Positions 24,402 through 36,098 are shown, counted from the first letter of the stretch. The stretch is DNA of 59,558 nt from Stagnihabitans lacustris (GCF_025950525.1 NZ_JAPDGS010000013.1:1-59558); one strand, 5' to 3'. The notes: generated by a model from the letters alone, not told the origin. Numbers and translations: made by a program.

Positions 24402-25251
24402 ACCCAGTGCCCTCCGCCGCCTGATGGCGCGCAAGATGGCCGTCTTTGGCATGGTCGTCATCGCCTTGGTCGTCGTGGCCAGCGCGCTTGCCCCCTGGAT
24501 CGCCCCCTATGCGCCAGAGGAACAGCTTTTCGACGGCCTGACGCTGGAAGGCGCGCCCCTGCCCCCCGGAGGCGCCTTTGTCATGGGCACCGACCTTCTG
24601 GGCCGCGACCTGTTCACCCGGCTGCTGTACGGCGCGCAGACCTCGTTGATCATCGGGGTGCTGGCCAATGGCATCGCGCTGTTGATCGGGACCTTGGTCG
24701 GCATCGTGGCGGGGTTCTATCGCGGCTGGCTGGGTGGCCTCTTGATGCGCTTTACCGATCTGATGATGGCTTTCCCGGCGCTGTTGCTGGCGATCTGCCT
24801 TTCCGCGATCTTCCGGCCCTCGCTGTGGATCGTGGCCCTGGTCATTGCTTTGGTGAACTGGGTGCAGACCGCGCGGGTGATCTATACCGAGACGACATCG
24901 CTTGCGACCCGCGACTTCATCGCGGCTGAACGGACGCTCGGCGCAGGCAACGCCCGCATCCTGTTCCGCCACATCCTGCCGCATCTGGTGCCGACGATCA
25001 TCGTCTGGGGGACGCTGGGGATTTCGACGACGGTTTTGCTAGAGGCGACGCTTTCCTTCCTGGGCGTCGGGGTGCAGCCGCCCACGCCAAGCTGGGGCAA
25101 CATCATCTTCGAAAACCAGACCTATTTTCAGGCCGCGCCCTGGCTGGTCTTTATCCCCGGCGCCGCGATCATCGCTTTGGCTCTGGCCTTCAACCTGGTG
25201 GGCGACGCCTTGCGCGACGTGTTGGACCCGACACAAAGGGGGCGCGACTGA
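24394..25251 (+). CDS. Dipeptide/nickel-type ABC transporter permease (DppC family)
   Basis: A 285-residue permease starting MAEPSALRRLMARKMAVFGM at 24394, preceded by GGGGAGG. It has the DppC N-terminal helix followed by a periplasmic loop (FVMGTDLLGRDLFTRLLYGAQTSL), the EAA loop DFIAAERTLGAGNARILFRHILPHLVP and ATLSFLGVGVQPPTPSWGNII. It partners the DppB-type permease that overlaps its stop. Given the AmiC/AmiR sensor and the amidase downstream, an amide-containing small molecule is the probable cargo rather than dipeptides. Confidence 0.9.
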   Translation: MAEPSALRRLMARKMAVFGMVVIALVVVASALAPWIAPYAPEEQLFDGLTLEGAPLPPGGAFVMGTDLLGRDLFTRLLYGAQTSLIIGVLANGIALLIGTLVGIVAGFYRGWLGGLLMRFTDLMMAFPALLLAICLSAIFRPSLWIVALVIALVNWVQTARVIYTETTSLATRDFIAAERTLGAGNARILFRHILPHLVPTIIVWGTLGISTTVLLEATLSFLGVGVQPPTPSWGNIIFENQTYFQAAPWLVFIPGAAIIALALAFNLVGDALRDVLDPTQRGRD

Positions 25252-26168
25252 TGGTCTATGTCACCCGCCGCCTGGTGCAATCGGCGCTGATCCTTTTGGG
25301 CGTCAGCTTCATCACCTTTGTTCTGCTGTTTGTCCTGCCCGCCGACCCCGTGCGCCAGATCGCAGGCCGCGCCGCCACCGCCGCCACGGTCGAGAATATC
25401 CGCGCGCAACTGGGCCTGGATCAGCCTTTCCTGATCCAATACGGCCGCTACCTTCTGGGCCTGATCCAAGGCGACCTGGGCCGCAGCTATCTGCAAAAGA
25501 CCGAGGTCGCGGAGCTGATCGGATCAAGGCTGCCCGCCACGCTGCTTCTGATGGCGGCGGGGATCGTGGCGGAACTGATCCTGGGCCTGACCATGGGCAT
25601 CGCCGCCGCGCTTTACCGAGGCCGCGCGCTGGACCAGGCCTTGATGATGACCTCTTTCGTGACCGTCTCCGCCCCGCAATTCGTGGTCAGCCTGCTGCTG
25701 CTCTATGTCTTTGCCGTGCAGCTGGGCTGGTTCCCCATCGGCGGCTATGGCACCTTTGCCCATCTGGTGCTGCCCGCCGTCACCCTGGGGATTCTTGGCT
25801 CGGGTTGGTATGCGCGGATGATGCGGTCGTCGATGATCGAGGTCCTGCGCGCCGACTATATCCGCACCGCCCGCGCCAAGGGCCTGACCCGGGCCCGTGT
25901 CGTGCTGCGCCATGCGCTGCCCAATGCCATCCTTCCGGTGATCGCCATGATCGGCATCGACATCGGCGTCTTTATGGGCGGCATCGTGGTGGTGGAGAGC
26001 GTCTTCGGCTGGCCGGGCATCGGCCAGCTGGCCTGGCAGGCGATCCAGCGCGTCGACATCCCCATCATCATGGGCGTCACGCTGGTTTCCGCCCTTGCCA
26101 TCGTCCTGGGGAACCTCTTGGCCGACCTGATCGCGCCGCTGATCGACCCCCGCATCAAGCTTAAATAA
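25251..26168 (+). CDS. Dipeptide/nickel-type ABC transporter permease (DppB family)
   Basis: A 305-residue permease with the DppB opening VTRRLVQSALILLGVSFITFVLLFVLPADPVRQIAG, the EAA loop DYIRTARAKGLTRARVVLRHALPNAILPV and VVVESVFGWPGIGQLAWQAIQRVDIPIIMG. It shares one base with the preceding stop (TGATG). The order permease C, permease B, binding protein is reversed from the usual B-C order after the binding protein. Confidence 0.9.
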   Translation: MVYVTRRLVQSALILLGVSFITFVLLFVLPADPVRQIAGRAATAATVENIRAQLGLDQPFLIQYGRYLLGLIQGDLGRSYLQKTEVAELIGSRLPATLLLMAAGIVAELILGLTMGIAAALYRGRALDQALMMTSFVTVSAPQFVVSLLLLYVFAVQLGWFPIGGYGTFAHLVLPAVTLGILGSGWYARMMRSSMIEVLRADYIRTARAKGLTRARVVLRHALPNAILPVIAMIGIDIGVFMGGIVVVESVFGWPGIGQLAWQAIQRVDIPIIMGVTLVSALAIVLGNLLADLIAPLIDPRIKLK

Positions 26169-26186
26169 CCCGACAGGAGAGAGACA

Positions 26187-27797
26187 ATGAAGAAACTGCT
26201 TGCCTCCACCGCCCTGCTTTGTGCCCTGGCCATGCCTGGCCTCGCGCAGGACTACACCCCCGATCCCGCCGCCAAGGCCGGGGGGTCGATCACCGTCACT
26301 TACAAGGATGACGTGGCGACGCTGGACCCGGCCATCGGTTACGACTGGCAGAACTGGTCGATGATCAAGTCGCTGTTTGACGGGCTGATGGATTATGTCC
26401 CCGGCACCACGACCCTGCGCCCCGGTCTGGCCGAAAGCTATGAGATCAGCCCGGATGGCCTGACCTACACCTTCAAACTGCGCCCCGGGGTCAAGTTCCA
26501 CAATGGCCGCGAGATGACGGCCGAGGATGTGCGCTATTCCCTGGGCCGCGTCACCGACCCCGCCACGCAATCGCCGGGCGCGGGCTTTTTCGGCTCCATC
26601 GCCGGGTTCGACAAGGCCGGACCCGATGGCCTGTCTGGCGTCGAAGTCATCGACCCGCTGACGGTGAAAATCACCCTGTCGCGTCCCGATGCGACCTTCC
26701 TGCATGTCATGGCGCTGAACTTCGCCAGCGTTGTGCCGAAAGAGGCGGTTGACGCCGCCGCCGGCGATTTCGGCAAGATGCCGGTCGGCACCGGCGCCTT
26801 CAAGCTGCAGGAATGGACCCTGGGTCAGCGCCTGGTCTTCGCGAAAAACGCCGACTACTGGCGCGCGGGCGTGCCCTATCTGGATCAGGTGGTGTTTGAG
26901 GTCGGCCAAGAGCCCGTCGTGGCCCTGCTGCGTCTGCAAAACGGCGAAGTTGATGTCCCCGGCGACGGCATCCCGCCCGCCAAGTTCACCGAGGTGATGG
27001 CCGACCCCGCCCAGGCGGCTCAGGTCGTCAAGGGTGGCCAGCTGCACACCGGCTATATCACGCTGAACGTCGGCATGGCGCCCTTTGACAAGGTCGAGGT
27101 CCGCAAGGCCGTCAACATGGCGATCAACAAGGACCGCATCGTCCAGATCATCAACGGCCGCGCCGTGACCGCGACCCAGCCCCTGCCGCCGTCGATGCCG
27201 GGCTATACCGAAGGCTACGCCGGTTATGCCTTTGACGTCGACGCCGCCAAGGCCTTGCTTGCCGAAGCCGGTCTGGCGGATGGGTTTGAGACTGACCTTT
27301 ACGTCATGAACACCGACCCGAACCCGCGGATCGCTCAGGCCATCCAGCAGGACCTGGCGGCGGTGGGCATCAAGGCCAACATCCAGTCGGTCGCCAGCGC
27401 CAATGTGATCGAGGCCGGCGGCGCAGGCACCGCGCCGATGGTCTGGTCGGGTGGCCTGGGTTGGATCGCGGACTTCCCCGATCCGTCCAACTTCTATGGT
27501 CCGATCCTGGGGTGCGCCGGTGCGGCCGAGGGCGGCTGGAACTGGTCCAAATTCTGTGACGAGGCTCTGGACGCCAAGGCCGTCGCCGCCGACAGCCTGT
27601 CCGATCCGGCCAAATCCGCCGACCGTCTGGCGCTGTGGTCCGACATTTACCAGGGCATCATGGAACAGGCCCCCTGGGTCCCGGTCTTCAACGAGGAGCG
27701 TTACACGCTGAAGTCCGACCGCATGGGCGGCGCCGATGCGCTGTATGTCGATCCGGTCTCGATCCCCGTCAACTATGACTATGTTTTCGTGAAATAA
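26187..27797 (+). CDS. Peptide/amide-type ABC transporter substrate-binding protein (SBP_bac_5)
   Basis: A 536-residue exported protein with a signal peptide (KKLLASTALLCALAMPGLAQ). SBP_bac_5 marks include GGSITVTYKDDVATLDPAIGYDWQNWSMIKSLFDGLMDYVPG, RPGLAESYEISPDGLTYTFKLRPGVKFHNGREMTAEDVRYSLGRV and VRKAVNMAINKDRIVQIINGRA. GAGAGAG precedes the ATG. It delivers the substrate to the DppB/DppC-type channel. The next gene, the amidase, begins one base after its stop. Confidence 0.9.
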   Translation: MKKLLASTALLCALAMPGLAQDYTPDPAAKAGGSITVTYKDDVATLDPAIGYDWQNWSMIKSLFDGLMDYVPGTTTLRPGLAESYEISPDGLTYTFKLRPGVKFHNGREMTAEDVRYSLGRVTDPATQSPGAGFFGSIAGFDKAGPDGLSGVEVIDPLTVKITLSRPDATFLHVMALNFASVVPKEAVDAAAGDFGKMPVGTGAFKLQEWTLGQRLVFAKNADYWRAGVPYLDQVVFEVGQEPVVALLRLQNGEVDVPGDGIPPAKFTEVMADPAQAAQVVKGGQLHTGYITLNVGMAPFDKVEVRKAVNMAINKDRIVQIINGRAVTATQPLPPSMPGYTEGYAGYAFDVDAAKALLAEAGLADGFETDLYVMNTDPNPRIAQAIQQDLAAVGIKANIQSVASANVIEAGGAGTAPMVWSGGLGWIADFPDPSNFYGPILGCAGAAEGGWNWSKFCDEALDAKAVAADSLSDPAKSADRLALWSDIYQGIMEQAPWVPVFNEERYTLKSDRMGGADALYVDPVSIPVNYDYVFVK

Positions 27798-27798
27798 C

Positions 27799-28754
27799 AT
27801 GTGCAAAGCCTGCGACTATACGATCCACGGGGCGCAGCACCATTTCGGCTGGGACAATTCCATTGTCCCGGCCCTAAGGGTGGACCCCGGCAAGACCATC
27901 CTGTTTCACTGCAACGACAGTTCGGCGGGCCAGCTTGGCCCGTCCTCTACCGTGGCCGATGTGGCGACTTTGGACTTCGGCAAGATCAACCCGGTCTCGG
28001 GCCCGATCTATATCGAAGGCGCCGAAGCAGGCGACGCCGTCAAAGTCACGATCGACAGCTTTGCGCCCCGGTCGTTTGACGGGCGCGGCTTTGGCTGGAC
28101 GGCAAATATCCCGGGCTTTGGTCTGCTTTCGGATCAGTTCCTGGAACCGGCGCTAAAGGTCTGGAGCTATGATCCCATAGCCCTGACGCCCGCGCTTTGG
28201 TCGGATCAGGCCCGCGTTCCGCTGAAACCCTTTGCCGGCACCATCGGCAACGCCTTGGCGGAAAACGGCCTTCACTCTGTCGTCCCCCCCCGCCGCGTCG
28301 GTGGCAACCTGGACATCCGCGACCTGGCGGCGGGCACCACGCTTTACCTGCCGGTCGAAGTCGCGGGCGCTTTGTTCTCCGTCGGCGACACCCATGCCGC
28401 GCAAGGCGACGGCGAGGTCTGTGGCACGGCCATCGAAAGCCCGATGGATGTCGTCCTGACCTTGGACCTGATCAAGGGCGCGCATCTGAAAACGCCGCGC
28501 TTCACCACCCCCGGCCCCGTGACCAACCACCTTGACGCCAAGGGATACGAGGTCACGACCGGCATCGGCCCCGACCTGATGACGGCCTCACGCGATGCGG
28601 TCGCCCATATGGTCGACTTCCTTTGTGCCACGCGCGGCATGGCGGCAGTCGAGGCCTATATGCTGGTGTCGACCTGCGGCGACCTGCGGATCAGTGAAAT
28701 CGTCGACATGCCGAACTGGGTCGTCTCTTTCTACTTCCCGCGTTGCGTCTTCGA

Positions 28755-28758
<4 letters not shown>
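27799..28758 (+). CDS. Acetamidase/formamidase family amidohydrolase
   Basis: A 319-residue cytoplasmic enzyme of the FmdA/AmdA family, with YTIHGAQHHFGWDNSIVPALRVDPGKTILFHCND near the start, VADVATLDFGKINPVSGPIYIEGAEAGDAVKV and LPVEVAGALFSVGDTHAAQGDGEVCGTAIESP, the metal-associated GDTHAAQGDGEVCG motif of the family. It hydrolyses short amides to ammonia and acid. Its place between the importer's binding protein and ATPase, under AmiC/AmiR, makes it the probable catabolic enzyme of the operon. It begins MCKAC, a motif loosely echoed in the small protein at 37036. Confidence 0.9.
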
Positions 28759-30493
<1,735 letters not shown>

Positions 30494-30497
<4 letters not shown>

Positions 30498-31192
30498 CCC
30501 GCCAAGGCCTCGCGCAGCGACCGCGCCACCGCGGTGTTCGGCCCCAGGTCCAACGAGGTCAGCAGATCCAGCAGATGGCTTTTCATCAGCTCTTCGGCCA
30601 GGTCGCCATTGCGCGCGGCGATGGCCTGGATCAGGTCATGATGCGCATGGCTTTCGCACAGCGCCTGACGCCGCCGCCAATACAGCGCGATGATCAACGA
30701 GGACCGCGCGACCAGTTGTTCGACAAAGGCCGCAATCGTGTCCTGATCCGCGATCCGCGCGATTTCGACGTGAAAGGCGCCCGACAGAAACAACGCCCGC
30801 CCCGCCTTGCCCGCATCCAGCGCGGCGTGTTCCTCGGCGATATGGCGGTGCAGCGCGGCGATATCCTCGGCCGTGGCGCGCAGGGCCGCCGACCGCGCCG
30901 TCCGCGGCTCCAGCAGGGCGCGGGCCTCAAAGACCTCTCGCGCCTCGCGGATCGACGGCTGGGCGACAAAGGCCCCCCGGTTGCGCTTCAGGTCCACCAG
31001 ACGCTCATGCGACAGCTGTTGCAGCGCCGCCCGGACGATGGTGCGCGACACGCCAAAGATCTCGCCCACCTCGTCCTCGGACAGCTTGGCGCCGGGGCTT
31101 AGCCGGTGTTCATGGATCGCCTGCGCCAGGCTTTCCGCCAGGCCCGCCGCCGTCGTCTCTTTCGGTGATGTCAAATCCATCGGGCGCTCCAT
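30494..31192 (-). CDS. GntR-family transcriptional regulator (FadR/FCD type)
   Basis: A 232-residue protein: winged helix (AESLAQAIHEHRLSPGAKLSEDEVGEIFGVSRTIVRAALQQLSHERLVDLKRNRGAFVA, about residues 18-78) then FCD domain with histidines at LSGAFHVEIARIA and ESHAHHDLIQAI. It is divergent from the polyamine-type importer operon; the intergenic palindrome ATTGTATACAAT at 31241-31252 is a plausible operator. It probably controls the operon 31392-38242 in response to the imported compound. Confidence 0.88.
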
Positions 31193-31240
31193 CCCTGTCT
31201 TTTGCGTGAGGCGAGCTGGCGGGGCAAGGGGCTACGTCGG

Positions 31241-31252
31241 ATTGTATACAAT
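31241..31252. promoter_or_regulatory. Candidate GntR operator, perfect palindrome ATTGTATACAAT
   Basis: A 12-bp perfect palindrome with the TTGTATACAA core often seen for FCD-type GntR regulators. It lies 48 bp upstream of the GntR start and 139 bp upstream of the importer ATPase gene. Confidence 0.65.
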
Positions 31253-31391
31253 GTTGCACGAAATCGGGCACGGGGTCCGCCACGGTGCAGAAAAACCGGG
31301 CGGCGAAGAATTTTCACCCTGCCGCGTATCGAATTTCGGTGATGCCGCCCCCCGACCGCTTCAGCCTGATCCCAAGGACAAGGAGCGCGCG

Positions 31392-32366
31392 ATGCGGGGC
31401 AAGAACGATCTGGAGCTGGTGGCGCTGACCAAGCGCTATGGGGGGACGACGGCGGTCAACGCGGTCAGCCACCTGTTTGCGCCGCAAAGCTATGTCTGTC
31501 TGCTGGGGCCCTCTGGCTGCGGGAAAAGCTCGACCCTGCGGATGATCGCGGGACATGAAACGGTGTCGGACGGGTCGATCCTGCTGGACGGGCAGAACAT
31601 CGCCCATCTGCCGCCCGCGGCGCGCGGCACGGCGATGATGTTCCAAAGCTATGCGCTGTTTCCCCATCTGTCGTGCAAGGACAACGTCGCCTTTTCGCTG
31701 AAGATGAAGGGCGTTGACCGCGAGGCCCGCCACGCCCGCGCGATGAAACTGCTGGACCTGGTGGACATGACCCATCTGGCAGACCGCTTGCCCGCCCAGC
31801 TTTCGGGCGGTCAGCAACAGCGGGTGGCCCTGGCCCGCGCGCTGATCACCGAACCGCGGGTCCTGCTGCTGGATGAACCCCTGTCCGCGCTGGACCCTTT
31901 CTTGCGCATCCGGATGCGCGGAGAGCTGAAGCGGCTGCAACGCGAGCTTCAGATCACCTTCATCCATGTGACCCATGGCCAGGACGAGGCCTTGGCCCTG
32001 GCCGATGAGGTCGTCGTGATGAACAACGCGGTGATCGAACAGGCGGGCAGCGCCCGGGATGTCTGGGGGGCGCCGCGCACCGAATTCGTCGCGCGGTTTC
32101 TGGGTGGCCATAACGTCCTGTCGCTGGCCCAGGGGCGCTTTGCGCTGCGCTCTGATGCGGTGCGCATCGACACCCAAGGCGTCGAGGCCGTCGTGACCCA
32201 TGTGGAATTCCAAGGCGCGCATGTCGCCCTGACCGCGCGGATGGCGGGGGATCAAGAGATCCTCGCCCATATCCCCGAGGCCGCCTTTTACGCCGATCCG
32301 AAATCCCCCGGCGAGGCTTTGCGCCTGACCTGGGACGAGGCCCAACTTCACAAACTGACCGCATGA
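31392..32366 (+). CDS. Polyamine-type ABC transporter ATPase (PotA family)
   Basis: A 324-residue ATPase. The ATG at 31392 has AAGGAGC upstream; the much longer frame that opens earlier is not coding. Walker A GPSGCGKSS, Q-loop MMFQSYALFPHLSCKDNVAFSLKMKG, signature LSGGQQQRVALARAL, Walker B VLLLDEPLSALDP. Its C-terminal TOBE-like domain (about 245-320) is shorter than in typical PotA. First gene of an operon that continues to the CobW gene. Confidence 0.9.
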   Translation: MRGKNDLELVALTKRYGGTTAVNAVSHLFAPQSYVCLLGPSGCGKSSTLRMIAGHETVSDGSILLDGQNIAHLPPAARGTAMMFQSYALFPHLSCKDNVAFSLKMKGVDREARHARAMKLLDLVDMTHLADRLPAQLSGGQQQRVALARALITEPRVLLLDEPLSALDPFLRIRMRGELKRLQRELQITFIHVTHGQDEALALADEVVVMNNAVIEQAGSARDVWGAPRTEFVARFLGGHNVLSLAQGRFALRSDAVRIDTQGVEAVVTHVEFQGAHVALTARMAGDQEILAHIPEAAFYADPKSPGEALRLTWDEAQLHKLTA

Positions 32367-32381
32367 CAGAGAGGGAACACA

Positions 32382-33647
32382 ATGAAAAAGAACCACTATT
32401 CGCGTCGCAGCCTGCTGAAGGGCGGCGCTGCTGCCGTGGCGGCCTCGGCTTTCCCGGCGCCGATGATCTGGGCGCAGGACATCAAAGATGTCGTGTTGCG
32501 CCAGGCCGGAACCGGGGTTTCCGCCTATAACGAGGTGGCCGCCAAGGTCAAAGAGGACCTGGGCTTTACCCTTGAGATGACCGCGCTGGACAGCGACGCC
32601 GTGACGCAAAAGGTCGCGACCCAGCCGGACTCTTATGACATCGCCGATATCGAATACTGGATCTGCAAAAAGGTCTGGCCAACCGGCAACCTGCAGGCGA
32701 TGGACACGTCGAAAATCGCCAATTACGACAAGATCGTCGGCATCTTCATCGACGGCAAGCTGGCGCCTGACTCGGTCATCGCCCAAGGCACCGCGCCCCA
32801 TACGGTCGGCTTCACCGATGCGGTCGACGGCAAGGCTTTCGCGGCCTCGCCCACCGGCTTCATGACCTTGATCCCGACGATCTACAACGCCGACACGCTT
32901 GGCATCCGCCCCGACCTGATCGGCCGCCCGATCGAATCCTGGGCCGAGCTTTTGAACCCCGAATTCAAGGGCAAGGCCTCGATCCTGGATATCTCCTCCA
33001 TCGGGATCATGGATGCCGCCATGGTCTGCGAAGCCATGGGCGAGATCAAATACGGCGACAAGGGCAACATGACGACGGACGAGATCGACAAGACCATGGC
33101 GATCTTTACCGAGGCCAAAAAGGCGGGCCAGTTCCGCAGCTTCTGGAAGTCGTTCGATGAATCCGTCAACCTGATGGCCTCCGGTGAGGTCGTCATTCAG
33201 TCCATGTGGTCGCCCGCCATCGCCGCCGTGCGCTCGAAAGGCATCGCCTGCACCTATCAGCCGCTGAAAGAGGGCTATCGGTCTTGGGGCGGCGGTCTGG
33301 GTCTTTCGGCTGGCCTGTCGGGTCTGGCTCTGGATGCTGCTTATGAATACATCAACTGGTATCTGTCGGGTTGGGTCGGCGGGTTCCTGATGCGTCAGGG
33401 CTATTATTCGGCCGTCCCGGAAACCTCCAAGGCCTTCATGTCCGAGGACGAATGGGGCTTTTGGTATGAGGGCAAGGCCGCGGCGGGCGATATCCTGTCG
33501 CCGCAAGGCACGGTCATGGAAAAGGCCGGCGCCACCCGCGACGGCGGCGCCTTCGTCGACCGCATGGGCAAAGTCGCCTGCTGGAACTCGGTCATGGACG
33601 AGAACCAATACATGGTCCGCAAGTGGAACGAGTTCATCGCCGCCTGA
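32382..33647 (+). CDS. Polyamine-type ABC transporter substrate-binding protein, Tat signal
   Basis: A 421-residue exported protein. The N-terminus MKKNHYSRRSLLKGGAAAVA has a twin-arginine motif (SRRSLLK), so Tat export of a folded protein is likely. The mature part is SBP_bac_8/PotD-like: DIADIEYWICKKVWPTGNLQAMD, TPTIYNADTLG-type segment, WAELLNPEFKGKASI and a C-terminal WNEFIAA. The protein is longer than usual PotD/PotF proteins and has several Trp and Tyr positions that could line the pocket. The ligand may be a cationic or ureide-like compound. Confidence 0.85.
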   Translation: MKKNHYSRRSLLKGGAAAVAASAFPAPMIWAQDIKDVVLRQAGTGVSAYNEVAAKVKEDLGFTLEMTALDSDAVTQKVATQPDSYDIADIEYWICKKVWPTGNLQAMDTSKIANYDKIVGIFIDGKLAPDSVIAQGTAPHTVGFTDAVDGKAFAASPTGFMTLIPTIYNADTLGIRPDLIGRPIESWAELLNPEFKGKASILDISSIGIMDAAMVCEAMGEIKYGDKGNMTTDEIDKTMAIFTEAKKAGQFRSFWKSFDESVNLMASGEVVIQSMWSPAIAAVRSKGIACTYQPLKEGYRSWGGGLGLSAGLSGLALDAAYEYINWYLSGWVGGFLMRQGYYSAVPETSKAFMSEDEWGFWYEGKAAAGDILSPQGTVMEKAGATRDGGAFVDRMGKVACWNSVMDENQYMVRKWNEFIAA

Positions 33648-33664
33648 TGGCTGGCTGAGACATG

Positions 33665-33688
33665 GGCGCCCCCTTACCCGGGGGCGCC
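33665..33688 (+). terminator. Intercistronic attenuator-like hairpin
   Basis: GGCGCCCCC (33665-33673) and GGGGGCGCC (33680-33688) form a perfect 9-bp GC stem with a 6-nt loop between the binding-protein and first permease genes. Only a weak T-stretch follows. Such a structure can raise binding-protein mRNA relative to permease mRNA. Confidence 0.65.
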
Positions 33689-33713
33689 GCTTTCCCCAAG
33701 CCAAAGGGTCGCC

Positions 33714-34577
33714 ATGCAACGCATCCTGAATTCGCGCCACCTGACGGGCTGGCTTCTTGCCGCGCCTCTGGTCGTGGTGCTGGCGATCTTCCTGGTCCTG
33801 CCGGTCCTGATGATCGTCGTGGTCAGCTTCTGGCAAGCGACAGAGTTTTCCATCGTCCCGGCCTTTGACCTTGGGAATTACGAATTCCTGTTCACCTCGC
33901 ATGTGACGCTGGATGTCTTCTGGAACACCTTCCGTTATGCGCTGATCACCTGGGCCTTGACCCTGGGCATCGGGTTCACCGTCAGTTGGTTCCTGGCCTT
34001 TCACATCCGCAGCCAGACGACCCAGGTGGCGCTGGCTTTGCTGTGCACCGTGCCCTTCTGGACGTCGAACATCATCCGGATGATCTCTTGGGTGCCGTTT
34101 CTGGGCCGCAACGGGCTGGCCAATCAGGCCTTCCTGTCCATGGGCCTGATCGACGCGCCGCTGGACTGGCTGTTGTTTTCAGATTTCGCCGTCATCCTGG
34201 CCTTTGTCCACCTGAACACCGTCTTCATGATCATCCCGATCCTGAACTCCATGATGCGCATCGACCGTTCCTTGCTGGAGGCCGCCCGCGACGCCGGCGC
34301 CTCGCCGTTCCAGATCATGACCAATGTCGTCATCCCACTGTGCAAACCCGGGATCATGATCGGGTCAATCTTTGTGCTGACCCTGGTGATGGGTGACTTC
34401 ATCACCGTGCGCTTCATGTCCGGGTCGCAATCCGCCAACGTAGGCCGCCTGATTTCCAACGACATCGGGCTGTTGCAATACCCTTCCGCCTCGGCCACCT
34501 CGGTCGTCCTCTTGCTGACCGTGCTTCTGGTGGTGGCCGGGATGCTGCGCCTTGTCGACATCAGAAAGGAGCTTTGA
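33714..34577 (+). CDS. Polyamine-type ABC transporter permease (PotB family)
   Basis: A 287-residue permease with the N-terminal helix LLAAPLVVVLAIFLVLPVLMIVVVSFWQ, ALALLCTVPFWTSNIIRMISWVPFLG and the EAA loop LEAARDAGASPFQIMTNVVIPLCKPGI typical of PotB/PotH. The start ATG at 33714 is preceded by AAAGGG. It abuts the PotC-type gene. Confidence 0.9.
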   Translation: MQRILNSRHLTGWLLAAPLVVVLAIFLVLPVLMIVVVSFWQATEFSIVPAFDLGNYEFLFTSHVTLDVFWNTFRYALITWALTLGIGFTVSWFLAFHIRSQTTQVALALLCTVPFWTSNIIRMISWVPFLGRNGLANQAFLSMGLIDAPLDWLLFSDFAVILAFVHLNTVFMIIPILNSMMRIDRSLLEAARDAGASPFQIMTNVVIPLCKPGIMIGSIFVLTLVMGDFITVRFMSGSQSANVGRLISNDIGLLQYPSASATSVVLLLTVLLVVAGMLRLVDIRKEL

Positions 34578-35417
34578 ATGGAGCCCCGCTCGCGGTCTTT
34601 CTATGCCCTGGCCGCCTTCTTCGGCCTTTATGTCCTGTTCCTGTATGGCCCGACGATCACCATTGGCATCCTGTCCTTTCAGGGCGTCGACGGAGGCCTG
34701 ACCTTCCCGATGCGCGGCACCTCGCTGAACTGGTTCCGCGAGCTGTTCATGCAACAGGCCGTCGGCGACATCTGGGGGTCGTTCTTTCGCTCTCTGACTT
34801 TGGGGATCATGGTCATGGTGACGACCGTGGTCGTCTCGGTCATGGGGGGGCTGGCCTTCCGCAAGCGCTTCAAGGGCTCGGCGGTGCTGTTTTACCTGGT
34901 CATCGCGGCCTTGGTCATCCCCTCGATCCTGGTGTCGCTGGGGGTGGGGCTGGTGTTTTCCCAAGCCGGCATCCGCACCCATTGGGCGACCTCGGGCTTT
35001 GGATCGCAGCTGACCTGGACGCTGCCTTTCGGCCTTCTGGTCATGTTCGCCGTCTTCAACCGGTTCAACCGCGCCTACGAGGAGGCGGCCCGCGATCAGG
35101 GCGCCACCCCCTGGCAAGTGGTGATCCATGTCGTCGTGCCGATCATCGCGCCCTCGCTGATCGGGGTGGCGCTGTTTGGCTTCACCCTCAGCTATGACGA
35201 ATTCGCCCGCACGCTGCTGACCTCGGGGTCAAGGAACACCCTCCCGCTGGAAATCTACGGCATGACGACCAATGTCACGACGCCGGTTATCTATGCCCTG
35301 GGCACGCTGACCACGCTGTTTTCCTTTGTCGTTATCGGGGTCTTCCTTTTGGCCGTCAAACTGCTGGGCGCGCGGCGCGCCGCCAAAGGCAATGACGCCG
35401 GAAGCGGCCTGGTATGA
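34578..35417 (+). CDS. Polyamine-type ABC transporter permease (PotC family)
   Basis: A 279-residue permease beginning immediately after the PotB stop, with AAAGGAG upstream. It has LYGPTITIGILSFQG, the EAA loop YEEAARDQGATPWQVVIHVVVPIIAPSLIGVALFGFTLSYDEFARTLL and a final hydrophobic helix, all PotC/PotI features. It overlaps the racemase-like gene by 4 bp, coupling transport and catabolism. Confidence 0.9.
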   Translation: MEPRSRSFYALAAFFGLYVLFLYGPTITIGILSFQGVDGGLTFPMRGTSLNWFRELFMQQAVGDIWGSFFRSLTLGIMVMVTTVVVSVMGGLAFRKRFKGSAVLFYLVIAALVIPSILVSLGVGLVFSQAGIRTHWATSGFGSQLTWTLPFGLLVMFAVFNRFNRAYEEAARDQGATPWQVVIHVVVPIIAPSLIGVALFGFTLSYDEFARTLLTSGSRNTLPLEIYGMTTNVTTPVIYALGTLTTLFSFVVIGVFLLAVKLLGARRAAKGNDAGSGLV

Positions 35418-36064
35418 GGATCACCCTGATCAACCCGAACTCCACGGTGGCCATGACCGACAAGGCCGTGCAGGCCGCCCGCAGCGTCGCCCCTTTGGAT
35501 GACATCACCGGCGTCACCTGCCACGCCTCTCCGCCCGCGATCCAGGGACCAGAGGACGACGCGCTGTGCCGCCCCCATGTGCTTGCCGAGGCCGCCATGG
35601 CCGAGGCCGCCGGCGCCCAGGCCATCGTGATCGCCTGTTTCGACGACCCCGCCCTGGCCCAGGCCCGGGCCGCGGCCAAGATCCCCGTCATCGGCATAGG
35701 TGAGGCCGCCTTTCACGCCGCCATGCTCTTGGGCGGGCGCTTTTCGGTCGTCACCACCCTGCCCGTCGCCATCCCGGTGATCGAGGCCAACCTTGCCCGC
35801 TATGGCATCACCGCCTGCACCCGCGTCCGCGCCGCGGGCATCGCCGTGCTGGACCTGCAGGAACCCGGCGGTCATGCGGCGGCCAAGGTCTCGGCCGAAA
35901 TCGCCCGCGCGGTGGCCGAGGACGCGCCCGGCGCCGTGGTCCTGGGCTGTTCCGGCATGGCCGACCTGGCCGCGGGCTTTCGCGCAACCCATGGCCTACC
36001 GGTGATCGACGGTGTCGCCGCCGCCACCCTGCTTGCCCGCGCCATGGTGCTTTTGCGTGGCTGA
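35414..36064 (+). CDS. Asp/Glu/hydantoin racemase family protein
   Basis: A 216-residue enzyme of the cofactor-independent racemase family. [11 protein letters not shown] near the start is the phosphate/carboxylate-binding loop of hydantoin and allantoin racemases. The two catalytic cysteines are at residue 75 ([10 protein letters not shown]) and residue 179 ([11 protein letters not shown]). The C-F-D-D-P context matches the hydantoin-racemase branch better than Asp or Glu racemases. It is followed by a PuuE-fold hydrolase, so racemisation of a cyclic ureide or amide before ring opening is a reasonable proposal. Confidence 0.85.
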   Translation: MRITLINPNSTVAMTDKAVQAARSVAPLDDITGVTCHASPPAIQGPEDDALCRPHVLAEAAMAEAAGAQAIVIACFDDPALAQARAAAKIPVIGIGEAAFHAAMLLGGRFSVVTTLPVAIPVIEANLARYGITACTRVRAAGIAVLDLQEPGGHAAAKVSAEIARAVAEDAPGAVVLGCSGMADLAAGFRATHGLPVIDGVAAATLLARAMVLLRG

Positions 36065-36098
36065 CCCCCCCCTTGCTGACCGCCCCCCTTGCTGACCC
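36060..36098. repeat. Short tandem repeat GCTGACC-C/G-CCCCCCTT
   Basis: Two and a half copies of a 15-16-bp unit (GCTGACCCCCCCCTT, GCTGACCGCCCCCCTT, GCTGACCCC) straddle the racemase stop and precede the deacetylase ribosome site. It may be simple slippage; no regulatory role is evident. Confidence 0.5.
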